Source: DATLLN01 sp963797175 (GTDB lineage: Bacteria; Actinomycetota; Thermoleophilia; Gaiellales; JAICJC01). Taken from it: DNA of 64,000 nucleotides. The translations under genes and the position numbers were made by a program. The stretch spans positions 310,001 to 374,000 of the forward strand of contig CAWCOL010000005.1 in assembly GCA_963797175.1 (NCBI GenBank), given 5' to 3'. The stretch's first letter is position 1, and every line of letters begins with the position of its first letter. Shown piece after piece: positions 44,645-54,677 of the stretch. The notes under the pieces are model-generated. The model worked only from the letters and a program-made list of their open reading frames with translations, was not told the DNA's origin and made no database searches.

Positions 44645-45501
44645 CGGGCGAGCACCATCACGGGGCGCAGCCGGCCGGCGGCGGGCGCGCCGATCGCGGC
44701 CAGCTCGGAGCCGTGGACGAGCGCGGTCGGGCCCTTCTCGCCGTGCGGGTCGAGCGCGCGGCCGTGGCTGACGTCCGTCGCCTCGGCGTCGGACAGCTCG
44801 CGCCGCGGCAGGTGGGGGACGGCGTCGGCGGGCGCGCGGTACCAGGCGCCGGCGGGCTCGGCCAGCACCTGCTCGGGCGAGCCGGCGTCAGCCACCGCGA
44901 ACGGCCCGATCGTGAGCCGCCGCAGCTCGGCGCAGAGCGCGCCGGCCCCGGTCGCCTCGCCCAGGTCGGCGGCGATCTGGCGCACGTACGTGCCCTTCGA
45001 GCACTCGACGTCGATCGTCGCCCGCTGTGCCTGCTCGTCCCAGCTCTCGACCTCGAGGCGGCGGATGAGGACGGTGCGGGGCGGCGCCTCCTCGGTCTCG
45101 CCCCGGCGCATGCGGGCATAGCTGCGCTCGCCGCCGACCTTCACGGCCGATGCCAGCGGCACCCGCTGGAGCACCTCGCCGACCAGGCCCGCGGCCGCCC
45201 CGGCCACGGCGTCGGCGGACGTGCGAACGCCGGTCTCGGAGACGTCACCCTCGCGGTCGAGGGTCGTGGACACCTGGCCGAACTGCACGACGGCACGATA
45301 CGTCTTGCCCAGATCGGAGAGGTACGGCGCGAGCCGGGTGGCGCGGCCTGCCAGGACGAGCAGGAGGCCGCTCGCGAACGGGTCGAGCGTGCCGGCGTGG
45401 CCGAGCTTCGATCCCAGCGCCGGGCGCAGGCCCCGCAGGACGCCGAACGAGGTCGGGCCGACGGGCTTGTCCACCAGGTACAACCCGTCGCCGGAGCTCA
45501 T
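44641..45501 (-). CDS. truB: tRNA pseudouridine-55 synthase
   Basis: 286 aa. LVDKPVGPTSFGVLRGL, catalytic Asp in KLGHAGTLDPFASGLLLV near 41, KTYRAVVQFG, and the C-terminal CSKGTYVRQIAADLG. Converts U55 in the T-loop. Start ATG 45501; 16 nt after nrnA. Confidence 0.95.
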   Translation of the reverse strand: MSSGDGLYLVDKPVGPTSFGVLRGLRPALGSKLGHAGTLDPFASGLLLVLAGRATRLAPYLSDLGKTYRAVVQFGQVSTTLDREGDVSETGVRTSADAVAGAAAGLVGEVLQRVPLASAVKVGGERSYARMRRGETEEAPPRTVLIRRLEVESWDEQAQRATIDVECSKGTYVRQIAADLGEATGAGALCAELRRLTIGPFAVADAGSPEQVLAEPAGAWYRAPADAVPHLPRRELSDAEATDVSHGRALDPHGEKGPTALVHGSELAAIGAPAAGRLRPVMVLAR

Positions 45502-45517
45502 CGCGGTGCCGCGAGTT

Positions 45518-46537
45518 CTACGCGGCGGACTCGGCGAGCTGCGCCGCGACCTCGCGGACGATGAAGTCGCGGATCTCGTCCACCGTGCCGGGGTGCGAGA
45601 AGCCCGCGGCCTGCTTGTGGCCGCCACCGCGCGACTTGCGGGCGATCACCGAGACGTCGATGCCGCCACGGGAGCGCAGGGAGACGCGGTTGGGGGTGAT
45701 CGTGCCGTCGGGGAGCGGCACCTGCTCGCGGATCAGGCCGGCGACCTGGACGCCCTCGACCGCCCGCAGGTTGTCGATCAGCCCCTCGGTGGTGGCCTCG
45801 TCGCCCTCGACCAGGCCCAGGTCCTCGCGAGTCACGTAGCTCAGGAGCAGCGCGCCGTCGTGGTAGGGCATGGCGTGCTCGGCCACCCGGCCCATCAGCT
45901 GCATCTTGCTGAAGGGCATGGTCTCGAAGACCAGCTCGAACACCTTGTGCACGTTCGCCCCGTGCTCGACCAGCTCGGCGCCCAGCCGCAGCGCCGCCGG
46001 GCTTGTGGTGCGGTACTGGAAGCGGCCGGTGTCGGTGACGAGGCCGACGTAGAGCGCCTCGGCGATGTCCGGCGTAAGCCGCACGCCGAGGCCCTTGAAG
46101 ACGCCGGCCAGGATCTCGGCGGTGGACGATGCGTGCCCGTCCACCAGGTTGGCGTCGCCGAAGCGGCTGTTGTCATGGTGGTGGTCGATATCCACCACGA
46201 CCGAGGCGCCGGCGCGGATCTCGGCGTGGTCGGGCCCGATCCGGCGCTCGTTGCCGCAATCGACGGCGAGCAGCGTCCACCCCTCCAGGGACGCCGGGTC
46301 GAGCGTCCGCTCGAGGCCGTCCAGGTCGAGGAACTCGTACTCGTGGGGCAGCGGCGAGTCCTGGTGCAGGTAGAGACGCACCTCCTTCCCCAGCTGGAGC
46401 AGCGCGGCCTTGCACGCCGCGAGCGACCCGATCGCGTCGCCGTCCGGGTTCTCGTGCGAGGCGACCAGCACGCGCTCCGCCGCGTCCAGTGCGGCGACCA
46501 CGGACGCGAGGTCGTGAGTCAGATCGGGGTCGGTCAT
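45518..46537 (-). CDS. nrnA: Bifunctional oligoribonuclease/PAP phosphatase (DHH)
   Basis: 339 aa. DHH domain motifs VASHENPDGDAIGS, AVDCGN, VVDIDHHHDNSRFGD, ASSTAEIL and DTGRFQY; DHHA1 domain with RSRGGIDVSVIARKSRGGGHKQAAGF. NrnA degrades 2-5-nt RNAs (including pGpG) and dephosphorylates pAp. The presence of HD-GYP genes in the window gives a possible pGpG source. ATG overlaps the rbfA stop. Confidence 0.92.
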   Translation of the reverse strand: MTDPDLTHDLASVVAALDAAERVLVASHENPDGDAIGSLAACKAALLQLGKEVRLYLHQDSPLPHEYEFLDLDGLERTLDPASLEGWTLLAVDCGNERRIGPDHAEIRAGASVVVDIDHHHDNSRFGDANLVDGHASSTAEILAGVFKGLGVRLTPDIAEALYVGLVTDTGRFQYRTTSPAALRLGAELVEHGANVHKVFELVFETMPFSKMQLMGRVAEHAMPYHDGALLLSYVTREDLGLVEGDEATTEGLIDNLRAVEGVQVAGLIREQVPLPDGTITPNRVSLRSRGGIDVSVIARKSRGGGHKQAAGFSHPGTVDEIRDFIVREVAAQLAESAA

Positions 46538-46905
46538 GTCGTGTCGTCGGTCTCGCCACTGGAGCCCGAGAGCCCGACCTGGTCGAGCAGCTCGTTGATG
46601 CGCATGGCGCGGTCGACCCCTTCATCATAACGGAAGGTGAGGACGGGAGTCCTCCGCAAGTGCACCTCGCGTGCGACACGCGACTGCAACAGACCACGAG
46701 CACGATCCAACGCTCGCAATCCCTCGCGGCGGCGCTTCTCGCCGCCCAGCACGCTGACGCTGACCACGGCGTGCTCCAGATCGGCCGAGACGTCCACGCG
46801 GGTCACGGTGACGAATCCCAGCGCTGGATCGGCCAGGCCCTCGATCGCCGTCGCCAGGACATGCCGCACCGCCTCGTCGACTCGCCGCTTGCGCTGGCCC
46901 TTCAC
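46534..46905 (-). CDS. rbfA: Ribosome-binding factor A
   Basis: 123 aa from GTG with GAGGAGG upstream. KRRVDEAVRHVLATAIEGLADPA is the RbfA start; ADLEHAVVSVSVLGGEK, RVAREVHLRRTPVLTFRYDEGVDRAMRI the KH-type core. Helps 16S rRNA 5' end maturation. Overlaps neighbours by 4 nt on each side. Confidence 0.95.
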   Translation of the reverse strand: MKGQRKRRVDEAVRHVLATAIEGLADPALGFVTVTRVDVSADLEHAVVSVSVLGGEKRRREGLRALDRARGLLQSRVAREVHLRRTPVLTFRYDEGVDRAMRINELLDQVGLSGSSGETDDTT

Positions 46906-47204
46906 CGAATCGCCTCCTCGACGGACAACAACCGAGCGTCCGCGCGCACGAGGACGAACTCCTGCTGGGAAAGGTAGCGCCGGGCCTGCTCGAAGGCCTC
47001 GGTGACGTCGCCGGCGTCGCGCCGGACGAACGCCAGCGCGAGGCGGGAGCGCTGCCACAGGTCGTGGTACTCGACCTCGGCGACGGACGCTCCCAGCATC
47101 CGCTCGAGCCGCGCCTTCGTCCGCTGCAGGTGGCTGCGCTTCGCCTTCAGCGACCGGCACTCCGGCAGATGGATCTCCACATCCATGATCCCGACGAATC
47201 CCAT
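46902..47204 (-). CDS. ylxP: DUF503 (YlxP-like) protein
   Basis: 100 aa: DVEIHLPECRSLKAKRSHLQ, VAEVEYHDLWQRSRLALAFV and RLLSVEEAIR, the DUF503 pattern, conserved next to infB/rbfA. YlxP is a small dimeric protein of unclear role, possibly in ribosome biogenesis. ATG 47204 is the likely start. Confidence 0.9.
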   Translation of the reverse strand: MGFVGIMDVEIHLPECRSLKAKRSHLQRTKARLERMLGASVAEVEYHDLWQRSRLALAFVRRDAGDVTEAFEQARRYLSQQEFVLVRADARLLSVEEAIR

Positions 47205-47651
47205 CGGTGAAGAGTGACAGACGCTCCAGCCGACGACGACCGCCACCCGGGGCCCGGCACCGGGTCTGGCACCGTGCCGGGCCCCGATCACGGCCGATCC
47301 GCCGTTCCGTGACGTTCCAAGGTGGAAGGCGTAACCATTCCAGCCGGCCAGGAATCGCCAAACCAGGCGGATCCGAGAGGGTGTCCGGTACGGGGTCTGG
47401 CACCGTGCCAGACCCCCATCACGGCCGATCCGGAGTTCCGTGACGAAGAGGCACCAAAGACCTGACCAAACCATCAGGAGCCCAACCTGCGAAACCGAGG
47501 GTCAGGCTCCGTGCCTGGCTCCGGTTCGACCACCACCCGAGCACCGACCCGGAACCGTGTCGGTGCCAGGAACCGGTGCCTGCCCCTCCAGGGTGGTCCA
47601 CCGACGCCACGATCAGGAGCCCAACCTTCGACAACGTCGATGCCCGCCGTC
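47205..47651. repeat. Gene-free 447-bp segment of palindromic repeats
   Basis: No coding frame is convincing. It holds a 53-bp direct repeat (47262-47314 and 47393-47445, 5 mismatches), each copy centred on a GGTCTGGCACC-type palindrome. 47392-47416 is a perfect 12-bp inverted repeat around one C; 47251-47260/47274-47283 a perfect 10-bp one; 47499-47522 a weaker relative. A separate motif ATCAGGAGCCCAACCT occurs at 47473 and 47612. Likely REP-type palindromes or remnants of a small mobile element. It splits the superoperon. Confidence 0.65.
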
Positions 47652-49106
47652 TCAGCCCTCGAGCAGCGCGCGCAGGTCGTCGCGGTCCTCGGGCCGCGAC
47701 ATCACGATCAGCTCGTCACCCGGCTCCAGCACCCGCGACCCGCGCGGCGGCACCACCCGTCCCTCGCGGACGATCAGGCTGATCCAGCTGTGGCGGTCGA
47801 GCGGCAGGTCGCGCAGCGCCACGCCGGCCCCGGCCGCATCCTCTGCCACCACGAAGCGGGCGAGGTTGCTCGGCTCCTCGCGCAGCCCGATCGAGACGCT
47901 CCACGGCTCCGGCTCGACCGGCCGCAGCGGGATGCCGAGCCGGTCGGCGACGACGGTCAGCCCCATCCCCTGCACCAGCACCGTGACCGCGACGACGACG
48001 AACACGATGCCGTAGATGCGCTGCGCCTCGTGGACGTGCGCCTCGACGGCGAACGAGCCGAGCAGGATCGGCACGGCGCCCTTCATCCCCGCCCAGCTGA
48101 TGAAGGCGCGCTCCCCGATGTTCAGGTCGGCCCAGTGCAGCAGCACGGCGACCACCAGCGGCCTGGCGACGAGCACCAGCAGCAGCGCGATCAGGATGCC
48201 GTCCAGCCACACCCGCGACAGGAACGAGGTCACGTCCACCGTCAGGCCCAGCGCGACGAACATCGTCACCTCGGCCAGGCCGGCCGCCGGAGCGAGGAAG
48301 GTCTCGGTCGCCACCTTGTAGGGGAAGCGCTCGTCGCCGAGCAGGATCCCGGCGACGAAGACGGCGATGAATCCGGAACCGTGCAGCGCGCCGGCCACGC
48401 CGTAGACGAGGCCGGCGGCGGCCAGCAGCCGCAGCGGCGAGAACGACTCGCCGCCGGGTGGCAGCCGCCGCGCCATCACCAGGATCAGGCGCCCGCCGAC
48501 GACCCCGACGGCCAGGCCGATCGCCATCTCCAGCGCGAAGTTGCCGCCCAGGCCCTCCACGCCGCCGTGGTCGGTCGCCAGCTGCAGCATGCCCACCATC
48601 AGGGCGATCGAGACCGGGTCGTTCGCGCCCGACTCGCCCTGCAGGATCGTGCCGCTGCGCCCGCCCACCTCGCGGTTGCCGAGCAGCGAGAAGATCACCG
48701 CCGGGTCGGTCGGCGAGAGCGCCGCGGCGATCAGCCACGCCGTCGTCCAGCCCATCCCCAGGGCGAAGTGCGCCGTCAGCGCCAGCACCGCCGCCGTCAG
48801 GAACGTCCCCGGCACGCCCAGCAGGGCGATCGGCCCGATGCTGCCGCGGAAGCTCTTCCACCCCACCTGCATCCCGCCCTCGAACAGGATCACGATCAGG
48901 CAGACGGTGCCGATCCGGGCAACGTCGGTCGGCGAGAAGATCGTCTCGAGCTGGTCGAGCCAGTCCGACACGAGCGACGCCGCCGCCAGGAACAGGATCG
49001 GCGCGGGGATCCGCAGCCGCTCCGTCACGGTCGAGGACAGGACGGCGACGAGCAGCCCGGCGGATGCCAGCAGGACGATGCGCGCGAACTCGGTCAGCTC
49101 GCCCAC
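47652..49106 (-). CDS. Cation:proton antiporter with TrkA-C domain
   Basis: 484 aa from GTG with AGGAGGT upstream. Twelve or more hydrophobic helices (1-385); ALSPTDPAVIF near 130 and GESGANDPVSIAL near 157 are the ion-binding motifs of the CPA1/NhaP family. A soluble RCK_C (TrkA_C) domain (about 400-484: LRDLPLDRHSWISLIVREG, GSRVLEPGDELIVMS) resembles CvrA/NhaP2 potassium-proton antiporters. It stands between infB and ylxP, an unusual guest in this operon. Confidence 0.9.
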   Translation of the reverse strand: MGELTEFARIVLLASAGLLVAVLSSTVTERLRIPAPILFLAAASLVSDWLDQLETIFSPTDVARIGTVCLIVILFEGGMQVGWKSFRGSIGPIALLGVPGTFLTAAVLALTAHFALGMGWTTAWLIAAALSPTDPAVIFSLLGNREVGGRSGTILQGESGANDPVSIALMVGMLQLATDHGGVEGLGGNFALEMAIGLAVGVVGGRLILVMARRLPPGGESFSPLRLLAAAGLVYGVAGALHGSGFIAVFVAGILLGDERFPYKVATETFLAPAAGLAEVTMFVALGLTVDVTSFLSRVWLDGILIALLLVLVARPLVVAVLLHWADLNIGERAFISWAGMKGAVPILLGSFAVEAHVHEAQRIYGIVFVVVAVTVLVQGMGLTVVADRLGIPLRPVEPEPWSVSIGLREEPSNLARFVVAEDAAGAGVALRDLPLDRHSWISLIVREGRVVPPRGSRVLEPGDELIVMSRPEDRDDLRALLEG

Positions 49107-49212
49107 CGGGCGCGCACCTCCTAGATGATTGATTCCACGAGCTGCGCATCTCTGTGAGGGGCCCAGCGAGGCTCAGACGCCACGCATCCCACGGAACCAA
49201 CCATCGCCGCGA

Positions 49213-51339
<2,127 letters not shown>

Positions 51340-51351
51340 CGAACCTCAATT

Positions 51352-51567
51352 CTACGTCGTCGCGCCGGGCTCCGCGCCCACCAACCCCTCGAGGTCGGCG
51401 GGAAGCCGCACGTCGCGGCGCAGTCGCCGTCCCAGAGCACCGCGGCGGCGAGCCGCCACGGCACACGCCGGGTCGGCGCAGAGGTGTGCTCCGCGCCCGC
51501 CCAGCCTTCGCCGCCGGTCGATCACCAGCTCGCCGTCGGTGACGGTGAGCCGTACGAGCTCATGCAC
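51352..51567 (-). CDS. ylxR: YlxR (DUF448) RNA-binding protein
   Basis: 71 aa from GTG: HELVRLTVTDGELVIDRRRR, GGRGAHLCADPACAVAARRRGALGRRL. The characteristic CxGCR..P start of YlxR reads in frame further upstream as CAGCGRRRP, between the nusA stop and this GTG, but that stretch has no ATG, GTG, TTG or CTG (it begins at a GTA overlapping the nusA TAG). Either a rare start or a sequence error removes the true start. Lies between nusA and infB as expected. Confidence 0.75.
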   Translation of the reverse strand: MHELVRLTVTDGELVIDRRRRLGGRGAHLCADPACAVAARRRGALGRRLRRDVRLPADLEGLVGAEPGATT

Positions 51568-51608
51568 CGGCCGTCGGCGGCCACAACCGGCGCACTGTCG
51601 CTCGGGGG

Positions 51609-52889
51609 CTACGCCGTCGCCCCCTCTTCCTTCGCCGCCAGCTCACGATGCGCGGGGACGCCGCAGTAGCGGCTGCCGTCCAGCGCCTGGTTGGGGCAGC
51701 GCTTGCCCGACGACGTGACCGCGATGCAGCGGCCGGGGTACTCGTCCTCCTCGCCCTCCGCGCCGGTGTACGGCTGGTCGGTGTCGTCGGCGTAGTACTC
51801 GGTCTCGGACACGATGTCGATCCGCCAGCCGGTCAGCCGGTGGGCGAGGCGGGCGTTCAGGCCCTCCTTGCCGATCGCGAGCGAGAGCTCGCCGTCCGGC
51901 ACCACGACGGTCGCCTGGCGGTTCTCGTCGTCCACGTAGACCTCGCGCACCTTGGCCGGCGCGAGCGCCTTCGCGACGAACCGGGCGGGCTCGTCGTTCC
52001 AGGGGATGATGTCGATCTTCTCGCCGCGCAGCTCGGACACGACCATCCGCACGCGCGATCCGCGCGGGCCGACGCAGGCGCCGACCGGGTCGACGCCCTG
52101 CACGCGGGACTCCACGGCGATCTTGGCCCGGTACCCGGGCTCGCGCGCGACGGCGCGGATCACGACCAGGCTGTCGGCGATCTCCGGCACCTCGAGCTCG
52201 AACAGGCCGCGGATCAGCTCGTCGCTGCGGCGGGACAGGACGACCTGCGGCCCCTTGCCCTCGCTGCGCACCTCGATGATGACCGCCTTGATGCGGCTGC
52301 CCTGCTCGTAGCGCTCGCCCGGCACCTTCTCCGAGCCGGGGAGGATCGCCTCCATCCGGCCCAGGTCGACGAACGCGTAGCGGTTGTCGTCCTGCTGGAC
52401 GATGCCGGTGACGATCTCGCCGACGCGGTCGACGTACTCGTCGTACATCATCGAGCGCTCGGCCTCGTGGATGCGCTGGCGTAGCACCTGCTTGGCCGTC
52501 TGGCCGGCGATGCGGCTGAAGCCCTCGGGGGTGACCGCGACCATCTGGTCGGGGGTGAACCACGACCAGTTGATCTCAGGCTCCTCGATCTCCTCTTCCT
52601 CGCCCGGCGCCTGGCCGTCGATCGCCGCCGGCTCCGGCAGCTCCTCGGGCTCGACCGGCGCGTGGTGCGGGTGCTCCACGAGGTAGGCGTCCCAGGACTC
52701 GGGCGTGACCGACCAGACCGTGTAGTCGCCGGACTCGCGGTCGAGATCGACGCGCACGGGATGGCGCGCGTCGGGCATCTTCTTGTAGGCGGCCAGCAGG
52801 GCGTCCTCGATCGCGGACAGCAGCGTCTCCGCCTCGATGCCCTTCTCCTTCTCGACCAGCTTGACGCCCTCCAAGAGCTCCTTGCTCAC
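51609..52889 (-). CDS. nusA: Transcription factor NusA with zinc-finger-like tail
   Basis: 426 aa from GTG with GGAGGG upstream. N-terminal domain with an acidic insertion (about 85-115), S1 domain (GEIVTGIVQQDDNRYAFVDL), KH1 and KH2 (DPVGACVGPRGSRVRMVVSE, IPWNDEPARFV, GELSLAIGKEGLNARLAHRLTG is present in two parts). After KH2 comes a tail GRCIAVTSSGKRCPNQALDG followed by SRYCGVPAH, a Cys3His pattern like DUF5763, absent from standard NusA. Acts in pausing, termination and antitermination. Overlaps rimP (GTGA). Confidence 0.93.
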   Translation of the reverse strand: MSKELLEGVKLVEKEKGIEAETLLSAIEDALLAAYKKMPDARHPVRVDLDRESGDYTVWSVTPESWDAYLVEHPHHAPVEPEELPEPAAIDGQAPGEEEEIEEPEINWSWFTPDQMVAVTPEGFSRIAGQTAKQVLRQRIHEAERSMMYDEYVDRVGEIVTGIVQQDDNRYAFVDLGRMEAILPGSEKVPGERYEQGSRIKAVIIEVRSEGKGPQVVLSRRSDELIRGLFELEVPEIADSLVVIRAVAREPGYRAKIAVESRVQGVDPVGACVGPRGSRVRMVVSELRGEKIDIIPWNDEPARFVAKALAPAKVREVYVDDENRQATVVVPDGELSLAIGKEGLNARLAHRLTGWRIDIVSETEYYADDTDQPYTGAEGEEDEYPGRCIAVTSSGKRCPNQALDGSRYCGVPAHRELAAKEEGATA

Positions 52890-53332
52890 GATGTCCCTCC
52901 CAGCCCCTCGACCACCAGGTGCGCACGGCGGATCGCGGTCAGCGGGATCGCCACCGGCTCACCGTCCTGGTCGATCTGAATCATCTCGTCCTGTGCTTCG
53001 GTCAACGTGCCCCGGAACGACTTGCGGCCATCGAGCGGCTGCTCGGTGCGCACCGCGACCTCGTGCCCGGTGAACTGGCGGAAGTGCTCCGCGGTCACCA
53101 GCGGCCGCTCGATCCCCGGCGACGACACCTCGAGCGCGTAGCGCTCGCGCAGCGGCGAGAGCTGACGGCTCACCCGCTCGCAGAGGTCGATGTCGACCGC
53201 GCCCTCGGTGCGGTCGATCGTCACCCGCAGAAGGCCCGGCGTGGGCAGCTCGGCAAGCAGCACGACGGCGTCCGGGACGGCGTCCCGGAGCATCGTCTCG
53301 ATCTCGTTCTGCAGCTGTGCCGATCGTTGCAT
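52886..53332 (-). CDS. rimP: Ribosome maturation factor RimP
   Basis: 148 aa. GLLRVTIDRTEGAVDIDLCERVSR, LEVSSPGIERPLVTAEHF and the C-terminal SH3-like part (FRGTLTEAQDEMIQIDQDG). Needed for 30S maturation. First gene of the rimP-nusA-ylxR-infB superoperon; AGAGGA lies 7 nt before ATG. Confidence 0.95.
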   Translation of the reverse strand: MQRSAQLQNEIETMLRDAVPDAVVLLAELPTPGLLRVTIDRTEGAVDIDLCERVSRQLSPLRERYALEVSSPGIERPLVTAEHFRQFTGHEVAVRTEQPLDGRKSFRGTLTEAQDEMIQIDQDGEPVAIPLTAIRRAHLVVEGLGGTS

Positions 53333-53361
53333 GGTGTCCTCTTATGGGGCGTGTGGAGGCG

Positions 53362-53385
53362 AAAAAAAAGTGGGTTCTCACCCAC
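53362..53385 (-). terminator. Intrinsic terminator in the rimP-nusA leader
   Basis: On the minus strand GTGGGT, loop GAGA, ACCCAC, then eight T, ending 29 nt before the rimP ATG. This is the clearest rho-independent terminator in the window, and it lies upstream of the operon it would shut off. GTGGAGG (53397-53403) before it and CCTCCAC (53353-53359) after it are perfectly complementary and could form a competing structure. It looks like an attenuator. Confidence 0.7.
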
Positions 53386-53461
53386 CTCCGAGTCCACCTC
53401 CACCGCGTTGACTACGTCCGGAGTCTAGCAGGGGGGTCACAAAACCGAGAGAATCGGGACC

Positions 53462-53908
53462 GTGCGCGGACTGGTGCAGCGGGTCTCTCGGGCGGAGGTG
53501 CGGATCGCCGGCGAGAGCGTCGGCGCGATCGGGCCGGGGCTGGCCGTGCTGGTGGCCGCCGGGGCCGGTGACGGCGCCGATCAGGCGGCCTGGCTGGCCG
53601 GAAAGGTCGCCCGTCTGCGCATCTTCGCGGACTCCGATGGGCGCATGAACCGCTCGCTGCTGGACACCGGCGGCGCCGTCCTCGCGGTCAGCCAGTTCAC
53701 CCTCTACGGAGATGCCTCACGCGGCAACCGGCCCGGCTTCACGGCCGCCGCCCCGCCCGATCTCGGCGCGCAGCTGGTCGAGCGGTTCGTCGAGGCGCTC
53801 CGCGAGCTCGGCATCGAGGTACAGACCGGCCGCTTTGGCGCCCACATGGAGGTCGAGCTCGTCAACGACGGCCCCGTCACCATCTGGCTCGACTCTGCGG
53901 GGCGCTGA
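53462..53908 (+). CDS. dtd: D-aminoacyl-tRNA deacylase
   Basis: 148 aa from GTG. MRGLVQRVSRAEVRIAG, catalytic region AVSQFTLYGDASRGNRPGFT near 77-97 and the NDGPVTIWLDS motif (Gly-cisPro) near the C-terminus. Hydrolyses D-amino acids (and Gly from tRNA-Ala). Divergent from rimP. Confidence 0.95.
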   Translation: MRGLVQRVSRAEVRIAGESVGAIGPGLAVLVAAGAGDGADQAAWLAGKVARLRIFADSDGRMNRSLLDTGGAVLAVSQFTLYGDASRGNRPGFTAAAPPDLGAQLVERFVEALRELGIEVQTGRFGAHMEVELVNDGPVTIWLDSAGR

Positions 53909-54565
53909 TCAGCCGCCGGCGGGCGGCGCACGCTCGGATGGTCTGGGGCGCGGCGCACTGGCGCCCGGTTCGGGGTCGTTTCGCTCTGCGGTGGGCGGTT
54001 GGCCAATTGACCGACGGTGTGGCGGCCAATTGGCCAACCCACCACCTCCGCGATCAACGGGCACCGCGGAGGGGCCAGCTGATGCTGGCTCCGGCGGTAG
54101 GTCTGCCGGCTCCGGGGGTGCGTTCGTGAGCCAGCGCTGCTCCCGATACCACCTGCGCATCGTGCGGACGCTCGGCGCACGGGCGACGTCCTGACGGTGC
54201 CGGGCGCGGAGCTCGGCGATGACGACGGCAGGTGGTGCGCCGGCGGCAAAGCGGTGCTCGGCCTCTCGCCGGAGCGAGGGCCACGAGTAGGAGCCGGGAA
54301 GCTGCCGTGCCGGCCGCTGGGTGCCCTTCCTTGCCTCCAGGTGGTCGTCGAGCGCCCGGCTCCGCGGCTTGGTCAGGCAGCCATGCGCCTTCCACAGACG
54401 GTGCAGCGTGAGCACGAAGTCCCGGCCGTTCCGCTGCTCGCGGAAGTCGGAGCTGGCGTGCGCCGGGCAGAGCCACACCGAGACTCCGCGTCCGAGATCG
54501 ACCGCCTCGGTCCTCCCCCGCGTGCGGTCGACGCAGATCGCGCAGACCTCGCGTTTGTTCGGCAC
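53909..54565 (-). CDS. Unrecognised protein with Cys motif and HTH-like helix
   Basis: 218 aa from GTG (VPNKREVCAICVDRTRGRTE). A possible zinc site combines CAIC near 8 with WLCPAHA near 32. Residues 40-80 are helical (FVLTLHRLWKAHGCLTKPR), and 120-160 resemble a DNA-binding helix-turn-helix (APSVRTMRRWYREQRWL). The tail from about 165 is Pro/Gly-rich and contains LANWPP and SIGQPP, encoded by the GGCCAATTGGCC-type repeat that recurs at 55.3 kb. No family recognised. Confidence 0.55.
   Translation of the reverse strand: MPNKREVCAICVDRTRGRTEAVDLGRGVSVWLCPAHASSDFREQRNGRDFVLTLHRLWKAHGCLTKPRSRALDDHLEARKGTQRPARQLPGSYSWPSLRREAEHRFAAGAPPAVVIAELRARHRQDVARAPSVRTMRRWYREQRWLTNAPPEPADLPPEPASAGPSAVPVDRGGGGLANWPPHRRSIGQPPTAERNDPEPGASAPRPRPSERAPPAGG
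54001..54038. repeat. Copy of GGCCAAWTGRCC dispersed repeat
   Basis: GGCCAATTGACCGACGG at 54001-54017 and GGCCAATTGGCCAAC at 54024-54038 resemble, in order and spacing, GGCCAAATGACCGACGC and GGCCAAATGGCCAAC of the 55.3 kb tandem unit. Here the repeat lies inside the 3' end of a gene. Confidence 0.6.
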
Positions 54566-54605
54566 GCCCCGAGCCTTGTACAGCGTCGGTGTCACCCGAC
54601 CAGCA

Positions 54606-54622
54606 TGCACTCCCAGAGTGCA
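54606..54622. promoter_or_regulatory. Palindrome between divergent genes
   Basis: TGCACTC-CCA-GAGTGCA, a perfect 7-bp inverted repeat, lies 40 nt upstream of the zinc-motif gene and 55 nt upstream of the kinase gene. A candidate operator for the divergent pair. Confidence 0.45.
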
Positions 54623-54677
54623 CATCCCATGCGGCGAGCCGTCGGAGATCTGTGCCGGATCAGGCTACGGTGGCGTG

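Noticed and set aside
47205..47651. CRISPR array in the repeat cluster
   Set aside because: Repeats are palindromic, differ in spacing and sequence, and there are no regular spacers or cas genes.
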